Assembly (NCBI GenBank): GCA_022565155.1
Contig: JADFKB010000020.1
Coordinates: forward strand, 1 to 32,218
DNA from: Chloroflexota bacterium
Lineage (GTDB): Bacteria; Chloroflexota; Dehalococcoidia; DSTF01; RBG-16-68-14
Length of the DNA: 32,218 nt
Direction: 5' to 3'
Under the pieces are notes generated by a model that was given only the letters and a program-made list of their open reading frames with translations, was not told where the DNA came from and searched no databases. Below are positions 14,681 to 22,196 of the stretch, one piece after another (position 1 is the first letter of the stretch; every line of letters begins with the position of its first letter). Position numbers and translations under genes: made by a program.

Positions 14681-15622
14681 ATGAAGCTTCCCACCATCCT
14701 CATCCCTACCGGCGCCTGGAACCTGCTTGCCGGCATCAGCGCGGAGCAGGTGCTGGAGGCTGCCCGCAAGGCGGAAGACGCCGGCATCGACGGTCTCTTT
14801 GCCGGCGATCACGTCACGTTCTACGGCATCGGCAACGACGCGCTGATCAACCTCGCCGCCGTCGCGACGGCGACCAGCAGCGTTGAGTTGATGACGAGCG
14901 TCTTTCTGCTCGCGCTGCGCCACCCGACGCCGGTCGCACTCCAGTGCGCCATGATCGACCAGCTCGCGCACGGCCGGCTCGTCCTCGGCGTCGGCATCGG
15001 CGGCGAGGACGCGAACGAGTGGCTCGCCTGCGGCATCGATCCGCGAACGCGCGCCCGCCGCACCGACGAGGCGCTGCAGATATTGCGCTCGCTCTGGACG
15101 GAAGAGGAGACGACGTTCGCTGGCAAGTACTTCCAGCTCGACAAGGTGCGGATGCAGCCAAAGCCGTTCGGCGAGGACGGCATCCCGATCCACATCGGCG
15201 GCCGCTCGGACGCGGCGCTGCGGCGCACGGCCCGCTACGGCGATGGCTGGACAGCGATCTGGGTCTCGCCTCGACGCATGCGCGAGGCGCGCGAGAAGAT
15301 CGACGAGTGGGCGACAGCCGAGGGCCGCGACCCCACGCGCATCCGCCTGGGCCTGCAGCTATGGCACGCCGTCGGCGACGACCGCGATCAGGCGCGCGAA
15401 CGGCTGGCCCGGCGCATGCAGGGCTTCTACAAGATCCCGTATGAACGATTCGAGAAGTACTCGCCCTGCGGCACAGCGGAAGAGATCGCGGAGTTTTTAG
15501 GGCCGTACCTGGAAGCCGGCCTCGACCGCGTGAACCTGCTCGCCGTGCAGCCAAGCCAGGACGAGGTGGTGGACGCGGGCGTCGCTGTCAAGGCCGCGTT
15601 AGGCAGGATGGTTTCGGCGTGA
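14681..15622 (+). CDS. LLM class flavin-dependent oxidoreductase (luciferase-like)
   Basis: A 313-residue protein of the bacterial luciferase-like TIM-barrel family, with GGAGGT before the ATG. Features are the early AEDAGIDGLFAGDHV, the RHPTPVALQCAMIDQL and GRLVLGVGIGGEDANEW segments, the TTFAGKYFQLDKVRMQPKP segment before PIHIGGRSDAALRRTARYGDGW, and a late CGTAEEIAEFL. These proteins use F420 or FMN; the length and pattern are close to F420-dependent members of actinobacteria and Chloroflexota, but the cofactor cannot be fixed from sequence. It probably oxidises or reduces a small organic substrate. Its stop overlaps the GTG start of the next gene (GTGA), so they are coupled. Confidence 0.85.
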   Translation: MKLPTILIPTGAWNLLAGISAEQVLEAARKAEDAGIDGLFAGDHVTFYGIGNDALINLAAVATATSSVELMTSVFLLALRHPTPVALQCAMIDQLAHGRLVLGVGIGGEDANEWLACGIDPRTRARRTDEALQILRSLWTEEETTFAGKYFQLDKVRMQPKPFGEDGIPIHIGGRSDAALRRTARYGDGWTAIWVSPRRMREAREKIDEWATAEGRDPTRIRLGLQLWHAVGDDRDQARERLARRMQGFYKIPYERFEKYSPCGTAEEIAEFLGPYLEAGLDRVNLLAVQPSQDEVVDAGVAVKAALGRMVSA

Positions 15623-16473
15623 CGATTGAACTGCAACAGGCGCGCGCCGAGGACGTGCCGGAGCTGGGCCGCATCTGCTACGAGGCGTTCAAAGACCTAT
15701 CGGACCGCCACGGCTTTCCGAGCGACTTCGCCAGCGTCGAGTTCGCGCAGCAGGTTGTCGGCATGCTAGTGCAGTTGGAGACCGTCCACAGCATCGGCGC
15801 ATTCGACGATGCCGGCGAGCCGAAAGGCTCCAACTTCATCAACATGTGGGGCGACGTCGCCGGTATCGGCCCAGTCTCGGTCGACATCGGCGCGCAGGGC
15901 GAAGGCATCGGCCGGCTGCTGATGGAGGACGTGATCGCCAACGCGCGCGGCCAGGGCTACGAGATGATCCGGCTCTGCCAGGACAGCTTCAACATGCAGT
16001 CGCTCGCCCTCTACGCATCGCTCGGCTTCGATACCAAGGAGCCGCTCGCGTACCTGGCGCTAACGAGCGAGGGCGAACCGGACCCGGCGTTCCGGCCCGC
16101 TACGCTGGCAGACGTTCCGGCGATGGACGAGCTGTGCCGCGAGGTCTACCACATCAGCCGCAGAGGCGAGTGCGAAACGCTGGTGGGGGTGGGCTTCCCT
16201 GCGTTCGTGCTGGATCGCGGCCACGTTGCCGGCTACCTGCTGGGGACAGCGCTTGGCCACGGCGTGGCCGAGAGCGACGACGACATGCTCGCTCTGCTGG
16301 CCGGCCACGGCGCCACGGTGTCGGACGCCCACTCCTTCTTACCGATCCGCAGCGGCGAACTCTACCGTCGCGCGCTGGCGGCGGGCCACCGGAACATCAA
16401 GGTGATGAACCTGATGGCGCTCGGCCCGTACGAGGAGCCGCAGGGTAGCTACGCGCCATCCGCGATGTTCTAG
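15619..16473 (+). CDS. Two-domain GNAT N-acetyltransferase
   Basis: A 284-residue protein starting at a GTG inside the GTGA overlap with the LLM gene. Residues ~1-150 form a complete GNAT domain: IELQQARAEDVPELGRICYE, the PVSVDIGAQGEGIGRLLM strand and acetyl-CoA pyrophosphate loop, and LYASLGFDTKEP. Residues ~155-280 start again as FRPATLADVPAMDELCREVY, a second GNAT-like half without a clear Q/RxxGxG/A loop, so probably a structural or substrate-binding half. The reaction would be acetyl transfer from acetyl-CoA to an unknown amine. Translational coupling suggests it acts on the same compound as the oxidoreductase. Confidence 0.85.
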   Translation: MTIELQQARAEDVPELGRICYEAFKDLSDRHGFPSDFASVEFAQQVVGMLVQLETVHSIGAFDDAGEPKGSNFINMWGDVAGIGPVSVDIGAQGEGIGRLLMEDVIANARGQGYEMIRLCQDSFNMQSLALYASLGFDTKEPLAYLALTSEGEPDPAFRPATLADVPAMDELCREVYHISRRGECETLVGVGFPAFVLDRGHVAGYLLGTALGHGVAESDDDMLALLAGHGATVSDAHSFLPIRSGELYRRALAAGHRNIKVMNLMALGPYEEPQGSYAPSAMF

Positions 16474-16504
16474 GGACATCGACCGGCGACGTGAGGACGT
16501 TGTC

Positions 16505-17008
16505 ATGGATGACAAGGCAACTACTCAGCTTCGACTGATCGCCGAAATCGAAGGCGTGCTGCGCAGCGCTAGGATTCGGTTCTGGCTGCGCGGTGGTTGG
16601 GCGCTCGATTTCCTGATCGGCAGAATTACGAGACAGCACTCTGACATCGATCTGGTCACATGGCGGCGCCACGCCAGTCGAATCGAGAGGCTGCTGGTGG
16701 AGGCTGGCTATCGAGTCGCCACGGTCACGGATCTGGCGGCGATCCACTTCGAGAAGAGCGCACAGGATATTGGCATCGCGTTCATCGCGAAAGATGAGGA
16801 CGGAACGATCGTCACTCCCGGGCGAGAGTTCTGGCCGTGGCCTGAGGGGGCGTTTCCGGCCACTGAGATGCGTCTAGAAGGCATTACCTGCCGTACGATG
16901 AGCGCCGCTGCACTGTTGGAGGAAAAGGAGAACTACGAGAAGCACAGCGGCCGGGCGCTGCGACCAAAGGACGTTGAGAGCATCGCCGTGCTTCGGTCGC
17001 TCGTCTAG
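16505..17008 (+). CDS. Aminoglycoside/lincosamide-type nucleotidyltransferase
   Basis: A 167-residue protein. LRGGWALDFLIGRITRQHSD at residues 28-47 is the signature of the ANT(2'')/LinA-type nucleotidyltransferase fold: the GGWALD motif holds the nucleotide, and Asp47 and Asp49 in SDIDLV are the expected metal ligands. The later PGREFWPWPEGAFP and MSAAALLEEKENYEKHSGR (helical, Lys-rich) also fit the family. Members adenylylate hydroxyls on aminoglycosides or lincosamides, but many environmental relatives have other substrates, so resistance is not proven. It lies 31 bases after the GNAT gene on the same strand. Its stop overlaps the stop of the convergent broken gene at 17005. Confidence 0.8.
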   Translation: MDDKATTQLRLIAEIEGVLRSARIRFWLRGGWALDFLIGRITRQHSDIDLVTWRRHASRIERLLVEAGYRVATVTDLAAIHFEKSAQDIGIAFIAKDEDGTIVTPGREFWPWPEGAFPATEMRLEGITCRTMSAAALLEEKENYEKHSGRALRPKDVESIAVLRSLV

Positions 17009-17382
17009 GCAGACGCGTCCAACGCCTGGAGAAACGCGCCCGGCTCCTCCAGCGAGACGGCGATGCGGGTGAAGTTGAGCAGGTTCAGCACCCGGATCGG
17101 CTCGCGCAGCGTTAGCTCCACGATGCCCTGGTACGAGCCGATCAGCCCGTAGTGGCCGCCGAACCCCGCCCGCCAGCCGACGCCCATCCAGAGCGGCCAG
17201 TCGGCCTCCGCCGCGGTTTCGATCTGTTCCCTGGGAATCGTCCGGTTGAAGAGCAGACCGAAGTGGAGCGACAGTCCGTCGTCGGTAAGTTCCAGGTACG
17301 AGTTGTCCGGCGTGGCCCCTCCGACCAGCAGCAGCGGCCGTCACCATGGGTCGAGTTGCATCGGAAACCGCGTTTCGCTCAT
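17005..17382 (-). pseudogene. Small conserved protein gene broken by an early in-frame TGA
   Basis: The ATG at 17382 follows AGGAGG by 6 bases and overlaps the DUF1028 stop (ATGA), so it is a genuine start. The frame reads MSETRFPMQLDPW, then TGA at 17343-17341, then RPLLLVGGATPDNSYLEL and continues openly to 17005, about 125 residues in all. Proteins of this small uncharacterised family, as I recall them, begin with a segment like LDPRWRPLL, which would put a Trp exactly at the TGA. So one TGG-to-TGA change has interrupted an otherwise intact gene. A restart at the ATG at 17187 would give only 60 residues. Other readings are a consensus error or stop readthrough. The function is unknown. Confidence 0.65.
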
Positions 17383-18038
17383 CGCTGGCCTCCTGACTCC
17401 AGCCTCTGCGCCTCTTCGGCGGCCTCACGGTAGCGTTGGCTCAGAGAGTCGGCGATGCGGCGCAGCTCCGCGACCGGGTCGTCGTGCTGATCCACTCTTA
17501 TGTCAATTTTCGACCACGGCAACGGCCCAAACGGTACCGTTAGCAGCGCCGCCGATTCGCGGCCGCGCTTGTCGCCGCCCGCCGCCTGTCCCGCCTCCAG
17601 CGCCACCAGCAGACGCTCGGAGAGGTACCCGCTCGACTGCTCGAACGCCTCCGCCATGGCGTCGATCGTCTCCTTACCGACCAGCATGTTTCCCTGCACC
17701 GAGTAGCTGTCGCCGGAGCGCGCGCCGTACCAGTCGACGCAGGCGTCGCCGGAGTAGACGAAGATACGGCCCTGCGCGTCGATGCCGGCGACCTGGCGCC
17801 GATCGGCTTCATGATCTTCCGCCAGCAGCGACGTCAGCGCCGCCTCCGGGCTGAGCCCGATCTCAAGCAGTCTCAGGCCGTCGATGCCGAGCATGACGTT
17901 CGTGAACGACTGGGTAGCAATCGCGCCGACGCCGGCCTTCGCGTGAGGCACCATCGCGCCGACGCAGGGCACGGCTGTCGAGACGGCGACGCCGAAGTGG
18001 CCGCGTTCGGGGTCGCGGGCGACGATGGAGAAGGTCAT
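17379..18038 (-). CDS. DUF1028 family protein (Ntn-hydrolase-like)
   Basis: A 219-residue protein starting MTFSIVARDPERGHFGVAVS, the conserved N-terminus of DUF1028 proteins. It continues with GAMVPHAKAGVGAIATQSF, the centre motif YSVQGNMLVGKETIDAM, and GDKRGRESAALL. The family is considered related to Ntn-hydrolases and is often found near peptide or amino-acid catabolic genes; its reaction is not established. The gene follows DUF35 by 25 bases and overlaps the next, broken gene by ATGA, so it is in the same minus-strand operon as the thiolase pair. Confidence 0.85.
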   Translation of the reverse strand: MTFSIVARDPERGHFGVAVSTAVPCVGAMVPHAKAGVGAIATQSFTNVMLGIDGLRLLEIGLSPEAALTSLLAEDHEADRRQVAGIDAQGRIFVYSGDACVDWYGARSGDSYSVQGNMLVGKETIDAMAEAFEQSSGYLSERLLVALEAGQAAGGDKRGRESAALLTVPFGPLPWSKIDIRVDQHDDPVAELRRIADSLSQRYREAAEEAQRLESGGQR

Positions 18039-18063
18039 GGCTCCTGTTCGTCATGCTGAGCGC

Positions 18064-18480
18064 TCATGATGCCGGCCGAAAGCGGATCAGCGTCGTCTCC
18101 TCGCTGACGGAATCGAACACGGCTTCGACCGGCATATCGGTGCGGAGGTCATCGTTCTCGCACTCGACGATGTTCGTCACCAGCCGCGGCCCCTCCTCCA
18201 GCTCGACAATAGCGAAGTTGTACGGCGTCACTCCGGCGAAGGCCGGATGGTACTTCTGGTGCATGACACCGAAGGTATAGAGCTTGCCGCGGCCGGACGC
18301 CTGCACCCACTCTGTCTCTGTCGACCAGCAGTCGGCGCAGCGCTCGCGGCCGGGTAGTCGATGGCGTCCGCACTGGCTGCAGCGCAGGAGCATCAGCCGC
18401 CCTTCCTTCGCGCCGTCGAAGAACTCCTGCGACGCCTCGTCGGCGACGGGGATCGGCAGCGAATACTCTTGCTCTGCCAT
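18064..18480 (-). CDS. DUF35/OB-fold zinc-ribbon protein, partner of the thiolase
   Basis: A 138-residue protein. Residues ~15-60 hold a helix and a rubredoxin-like zinc ribbon (CSQCGRHRLPGRERCADCWS: two CxxC pairs). Residues ~60-130 are an OB fold (GRGKLYTFGVMHQKYHP, PYNFAIVELEEGPRLVTNI). DUF35 proteins pair with non-classical thiolases and help bind the acyl-CoA substrate, as in ChsH2-Ltp2 type aldolases and BbsA-BbsB. The start ATG has GGAGG upstream, and that ribosome site lies in a relic copy of the thiolase 3' end (18478-18528). The matching thiolase is at 19146-20336, now separated by a DinB gene. Confidence 0.88.
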   Translation of the reverse strand: MAEQEYSLPIPVADEASQEFFDGAKEGRLMLLRCSQCGRHRLPGRERCADCWSTETEWVQASGRGKLYTFGVMHQKYHPAFAGVTPYNFAIVELEEGPRLVTNIVECENDDLRTDMPVEAVFDSVSEETTLIRFRPAS

Positions 18481-18528
18481 ACTTCCTCCTTACGATGGCT
18501 GCGGGCTCAAGACAAGCGTGGAGTGGTG
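18478..18528. repeat. Copy A of 51-bp direct repeat: relic of thiolase 3' end and DUF35 ribosome site
   Basis: These 51 bases match 19134-19184 with four mismatches. On the minus strand it still spells the last 12 thiolase residues (HHSTLVLSPQPS), the TAA stop and GGAGG, but is not joined to the thiolase; the DinB gene ends just before it. The three differences in the coding part are all synonymous (TCT/TCC, CTC/CTT, CTG/TTG). Confidence 0.9.
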
Positions 18529-18530
18529 AT

Positions 18531-19136
18531 TCAGAGGCCAACGGGAACCCCGGCTTGACTTCTCACGCACTGAGCCTCACCTAAATGCAGATAGTTGTGT
18601 CCAACCGCAAGCCAGGAGAGGAGAAACCCTTGCGTTTGGCCACTCCACCACCCTTCCACCCAGCCTGCGTTATCTCCGAATGCACCGGCGGACACTGCCG
18701 AGCGCAAGCGCGACGCATCGACGATGCTGTCCCATTCATCCGGACGCAGGTTTTGCGCAATCTCTCGGGTCCGCCGCCCAACTGCCGCTCGATACGCACG
18801 TACCGTCTGAACATCCACTTTGGCTCCAAAGTCCGATACTTCGTCGTCTGTCATGCCGGTTCCAATGTCCCGTCGCGACAGGTTCAATCGTTTCGGCCAG
18901 TCGGGGTCATCAATGACCTGGGGCTGATTCGACAGCACCAGATTCAGCACATCTTCGCAACGTGCCATGTGCCAAATCAGCCATCCGATCGAGTTCTGGC
19001 CGGCTTGTGGCTGATGCCGAATCTGGTCATCGGTCAACCTGCTCACCACGAGGTCTTCGAGCGAAGCGGGAGATTTCGCCATGGCAGAAGAGTGTGTGTT
19101 GGCGTGTTGCTCAAGAAAGAGGCCGGTTGCGTCCAT
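18531..19136 (-). CDS. DinB/DUF664-like family protein
   Basis: A 201-residue four-helix-bundle protein of the DinB superfamily. The three-histidine metal site is visible: His56 in GWLIWHMARCED, and His180 and His184 in AVGHNYLHLGEA. Members are often metal-dependent thiol transferases (mycothiol or bacillithiol S-transferases, maleylpyruvate isomerase relatives) or of unknown function. The start has GGAGG in the repeat copy that also ends the thiolase gene. The gene lies between two 51-bp direct repeats and separates the thiolase from its DUF35 partner, which are normally neighbours, so it is probably an insertion. Role inferred only from fold. Confidence 0.8.
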   Translation of the reverse strand: MDATGLFLEQHANTHSSAMAKSPASLEDLVVSRLTDDQIRHQPQAGQNSIGWLIWHMARCEDVLNLVLSNQPQVIDDPDWPKRLNLSRRDIGTGMTDDEVSDFGAKVDVQTVRAYRAAVGRRTREIAQNLRPDEWDSIVDASRLRSAVSAGAFGDNAGWVEGWWSGQTQGFLLSWLAVGHNYLHLGEAQCVRSQAGVPVGL

Positions 19137-19184
19137 ACATCCTCCTTACGATGGCTGCGGGCTCAGGACGAGCGTAGAGTGGTG
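19134..19184. repeat. Copy B of 51-bp direct repeat: true 3' end of the thiolase gene
   Basis: It matches 18478-18528 (47 of 51 bases). It contains the last codons of the thiolase gene, its TAA stop (19148-19146), the GGAGG ribosome site and the ATG of the DinB gene. With copy A it brackets the DinB gene. Confidence 0.9.
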
Positions 19185-20336
19185 GTCAAGGATTCCGCCG
19201 TTGCCGCTGACCAGCACCACGTCGTTCTTCTCGGCCTGGCGTTCGCCGCCCTGGCCTCTCGTCTGGATTACACCCTCCGCCAACGGTGTCATGCCCCACA
19301 TGTAGAAGCCGGAGAGCTGGCCGCCGCCGGTGTTCGTCGGCAGCGAGCCGCCCGGCCCCAGCTTGCCGTCCGCGACAAACGGCCCGCCTTCGCCCTTCGG
19401 GCAGAAGCCGTAGTCCTCCAGCGTCACCAGCACGGTGTAGGTGTAGCAGTCGTAGAGCTGGCACACGTCGATGTCATCGACGCCGATGCCGGCCATCTGA
19501 AACGCCCGCTCCTTCGCGATCGGCGCGCCGGTCTGCGTGTCGACATCCCAGCCGGCGCGCTTCAGGTCGCCCGGGTGGCCCTGGCCCATCCCCCAGATGT
19601 ATGCCGGGGGCTGTTTCATATCGCGGGCGCGCTCGGCAGAGGAGACGATGACGGCGACGCCCCCGTTCGAGATCAGGCAGCAGTCGAGCAGATGCAACGG
19701 CTCGGCCACCCAGCGCGAGGCGTGGTAGTCGTCGATGGTGATCAGCTCGCGCTGCTGGGCGGCCGGATTCATCGCCGCCCAGGCCCTTTGGCCGACGGCG
19801 ATGGCGCCGAAGTGGTCGTTCGTTGTGCCGTACATGCCCATGTGGCGGCGCGCGGCCAGGGCGTACTGGGCGTTGATGCCGAACATGCCGAACGCGGTGT
19901 AGAGCCCCGACATGCCCGGCGGCACGTAGCCGCCGCCAGCGCCGCCGTATGCGCCACCACCGCTGCGACCCTCGCGCAGCGGCGCGTCGGCGAAGACACA
20001 GACGACGTGATTGGCCATGCCGTGGTGGATGGCGAGTGCGGCGTACTGCACCATGACCCCTGCCGTCGCGCCACCCACCTGCATACCGGCCAGGAGCCGC
20101 AGGTTCGTCAGGCCGAGATGGTTCTGTAGATCGATGCCACCCATGCCGGGCAGAGGCGTCACACCCTGGTTCACCAGCAGCCCATCGATGTCGGCCTTCT
20201 CGAGGCCGGCGTCATCGAGCGCCAGGCGGATCGCCTCGCCGGCGAACCAGGCAGTATTGTGGCCGTAGACCTTACCCTGCTCTGTCACGCCCAGGCCGGT
20301 GATCGCCGTAGCGCCCTTCAACTCGCGGTCGTCCAT
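19146..20336 (-). CDS. Thiolase-family (SCP-x/lipid-transfer type) protein lacking the classical catalytic Cys
   Basis: A 396-residue thiolase-fold protein with GAGGAG before the ATG. Typical segments are TAITGLGVTEQGKVYG, the DDAGLEKADIDGLLVN helix-strand, GTTNDHFGAIAVGQRAWA, DDIDVCQLYDCYTYTV and PTNTGGGQLSGFY. At residues 83-92 (GMQVGGATAG) a Val-Gly stands where classical thiolases carry the nucleophilic Cys, and the usual C-terminal GHP is GFY. Such Cys-less thiolases with a DUF35 partner include the Ltp2-type retro-aldolases of steroid side-chain breakdown and BbsB of toluene degradation. A similar acyl-CoA C-C bond reaction is likely. The DUF35 partner is two genes downstream. Confidence 0.85.
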   Translation of the reverse strand: MDDRELKGATAITGLGVTEQGKVYGHNTAWFAGEAIRLALDDAGLEKADIDGLLVNQGVTPLPGMGGIDLQNHLGLTNLRLLAGMQVGGATAGVMVQYAALAIHHGMANHVVCVFADAPLREGRSGGGAYGGAGGGYVPPGMSGLYTAFGMFGINAQYALAARRHMGMYGTTNDHFGAIAVGQRAWAAMNPAAQQRELITIDDYHASRWVAEPLHLLDCCLISNGGVAVIVSSAERARDMKQPPAYIWGMGQGHPGDLKRAGWDVDTQTGAPIAKERAFQMAGIGVDDIDVCQLYDCYTYTVLVTLEDYGFCPKGEGGPFVADGKLGPGGSLPTNTGGGQLSGFYMWGMTPLAEGVIQTRGQGGERQAEKNDVVLVSGNGGILDHHSTLVLSPQPS

Positions 20337-20401
20337 CTATCGCTCCTCATCATCGAATCGCCCAGGTACTATGCCGCAACGGCTATGGGGCACGCAAGGG
20401 G

Positions 20402-21139
20402 CTAGCCCATCGCCCACACGGTAACGGTCATGAACGCGACGATGAGCCAGTGGGCTATCACCGGCGCGGCGATGCTCCGCGTGTGCCAGCGTAGGTAGGC
20501 GAAGATGAGCCCGCCGACGAAGAGCCCGGCGAGCGAGACGATCACCCCGGCCGCCACCGCTGGCGGCGCACTCACCACGCCACTTTCGGCCACGGTGCGG
20601 CTCGAGATCACGAGGTGCCACAGCGAGAACGCCCCCGCCGTCGCAAGGATCGCCGCCCGGTCGCCGCCCACGCGCTGCCAGACGCCGTAGAGGACGCCGC
20701 GGAAGGCGACCTCTTCAAACAACGCGGTGCCCACCGGCTGCCGAACGAGGAGGAAGTACGCCATTCCGGCGCCGGAGCGGCTGGTGATCTCCTCTACCTC
20801 CACGGGGCCTCCACTGAAGAGCGGCGCCAGGGCGATGAACAACACCGGCGGGACGGCAGCCAAGACGCTGATGACGACGCCGAAGAGCGCGGAGCCGGCT
20901 ACCCTTCGCGGGTCGAGGCCGATCTCCAGCAGCGTGAATCGCGCCCATCGTACAGCCCAGGCCAGGAGCGCCACCATCAGCGCCAGGTTCGACCAGAGGA
21001 GGAACCGCCCTCGTGTGTCGTGGGGGAAGCTGGAGGCGACGTTGCCGTAGCAAAGCAGCACGGCTGACAAGCCGACAGCCACCCACACCTCGGGGCGGAC
21101 GCTCGCCACTCGCTCTCGCAGATCGACGAAGGACGGCAT
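20402..21139 (-). CDS. CPBP family intramembrane metalloprotease
   Basis: A 245-residue membrane protein with about seven to eight helices. The CPBP (Rce1/CAAX-like) motifs are present: FEEVAFRG with Glu142, Glu143 and Arg147; AFSLWHL with His; and AAPVIAHW with His near the C-terminus. These form the metal-dependent active site in the membrane. Members process prenylated or lipid-linked proteins or act in bacteriocin immunity; the substrate here is unknown. An alternative GTG start one codon earlier (21142) is possible; neither has a strong ribosome site. It is divergent from the lipoprotein at 21163 with only about 20 bases between starts, and 65 bases upstream of the thiolase. Confidence 0.85.
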   Translation of the reverse strand: MPSFVDLRERVASVRPEVWVAVGLSAVLLCYGNVASSFPHDTRGRFLLWSNLALMVALLAWAVRWARFTLLEIGLDPRRVAGSALFGVVISVLAAVPPVLFIALAPLFSGGPVEVEEITSRSGAGMAYFLLVRQPVGTALFEEVAFRGVLYGVWQRVGGDRAAILATAGAFSLWHLVISSRTVAESGVVSAPPAVAAGVIVSLAGLFVGGLIFAYLRWHTRSIAAPVIAHWLIVAFMTVTVWAMG

Positions 21140-21162
21140 CACTCTGTATCATGGAGCCGGTG

Positions 21163-22011
21163 ATGGGAATTCGCAAGGGGTTCATCGTGCTGCCGTTCCT
21201 GGCCGCGTTGCTCGGCGTGCTGGCCGCCTGCCTGCCGAAGCCAGACGAGCCGGTCGAGTATCTGCAACAGCCGGATTCGATTACGATTCAGGTTCGGGTG
21301 GTCGATCTAGCAGCCAGCGACCTGGAGCAGCGGCTCACGGTGCCCGAGTTTACTCTCTACGGCGACGGCACGCTGATCTATACGACCGAGAGAGCACCAT
21401 CCAGGTTGCTCCAAACGAAGCTGCCCGACGATGCAGTCCGCGAGTTGCTGGAATTTATAGTAGATGCGGGCTTTCTCAACTTCTCCTACCGGCAGCCGGA
21501 GCCAGACTGGCGTGACCGCCGGCCCACGACATACATCTACGCGCACACGCTCGCTCTGGCAAACGCGGTCAGCGCCTACGCAGTGGATACCAACCTGCCA
21601 GCGAACGCCGGCGATGAGTGGGACCAGTTCCGGGCGCTGCGTGAGATCGCCGAGCGGCTGCGGGCGATCGATCCGGTAGCGCTGGGCGGCAGCAAACCTG
21701 TCGAATTCGTGCCGGAGGCGATAGTGCTCCAAGTCCGGTCTTTTGGAGAGCCACCATATGAGGGCGATCCAGACTTCGTGTCAGCCAACGAGATCAACCT
21801 CGCAGAGATCGTTCCGCTCGGTTCGGCGCCAACAGAGCATCTGGTAGAGGGACAACTGGCCGGCGAACTTTGGGGAAACTTCGGCGCGGTCTCGAACGGC
21901 CACGTGCCACCTGTCGTTAGCCCCATAGAACAAGGCGACCGCAACTTTCTGATCAGATTCCTCCCCATCCTGCCATACGAAGAGAACTTTCCGGAGTTCG
22001 ATATCCAGTAA
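21163..22011 (+). CDS. Lipoprotein of unknown function
   Basis: The ATG at 21163 has GGAG at good spacing; an ATG at 21151 would add four residues, and the open frame further upstream runs over the divergent CPBP gene. The 282-residue protein starts MGIRKGFIVLPFLAALLGVL and has the lipobox LAAC, so it is probably lipid-anchored outside. The mature part alternates beta strands (VRVVDLAASDLEQRLTVPEF, TLYGDGTLIYTT) with a helix (DDAVRELLEFIVDAGFLNF), a layout seen in small outer-surface lipoproteins, followed by a second beta-rich half. I do not recognise a named family. No neighbour suggests a role. Confidence 0.75.
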   Translation: MGIRKGFIVLPFLAALLGVLAACLPKPDEPVEYLQQPDSITIQVRVVDLAASDLEQRLTVPEFTLYGDGTLIYTTERAPSRLLQTKLPDDAVRELLEFIVDAGFLNFSYRQPEPDWRDRRPTTYIYAHTLALANAVSAYAVDTNLPANAGDEWDQFRALREIAERLRAIDPVALGGSKPVEFVPEAIVLQVRSFGEPPYEGDPDFVSANEINLAEIVPLGSAPTEHLVEGQLAGELWGNFGAVSNGHVPPVVSPIEQGDRNFLIRFLPILPYEENFPEFDIQ

Positions 22012-22146
22012 ACCGCGCTTCCAGCTCGGGCGCGCACGGCAGGTGAGAGCCGTAGCTGCAGGCCTTCCGGCTTACCAAACTACATGACCTTCGTTCACCA
22101 GGACACCAGACGCGCAGGGCTAAAGCCCCGCAGCTACCGGGAATAA

Positions 22147-22176
22147 CGAAGAGAGGCCCGCGCGGGCCTCTCTTCG
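22147..22176 (-). terminator. Perfect 30-bp palindrome, terminator between arsM and the lipoprotein gene
   Basis: CGAAGAGAGGCCCG and its exact complement form a 30-base perfect palindrome. It starts 20 bases after the arsM stop and is followed on the minus strand by TTATT, as expected for an intrinsic terminator. Convergent position means it may also stop the plus-strand lipoprotein transcript ending at 22011. A smaller hairpin GGGCTAAAGCCC (22117-22128) lies nearby. Confidence 0.8.
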
Positions 22177-22196
22177 AATCGTGTCCGGTATGCCGG

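Noticed and set aside
18585-20129. Long plus-strand open frame of 514 codons
   Set aside because: It lies antisense across DinB and the thiolase, has an Arg/His-rich, non-family composition and no ribosome site. It is a GC-driven shadow.
21013-21162. Longer start for the lipoprotein at 21163
   Set aside because: It would overlap the divergent CPBP gene and place the lipobox about 70 residues in, which is not compatible with a signal peptide.
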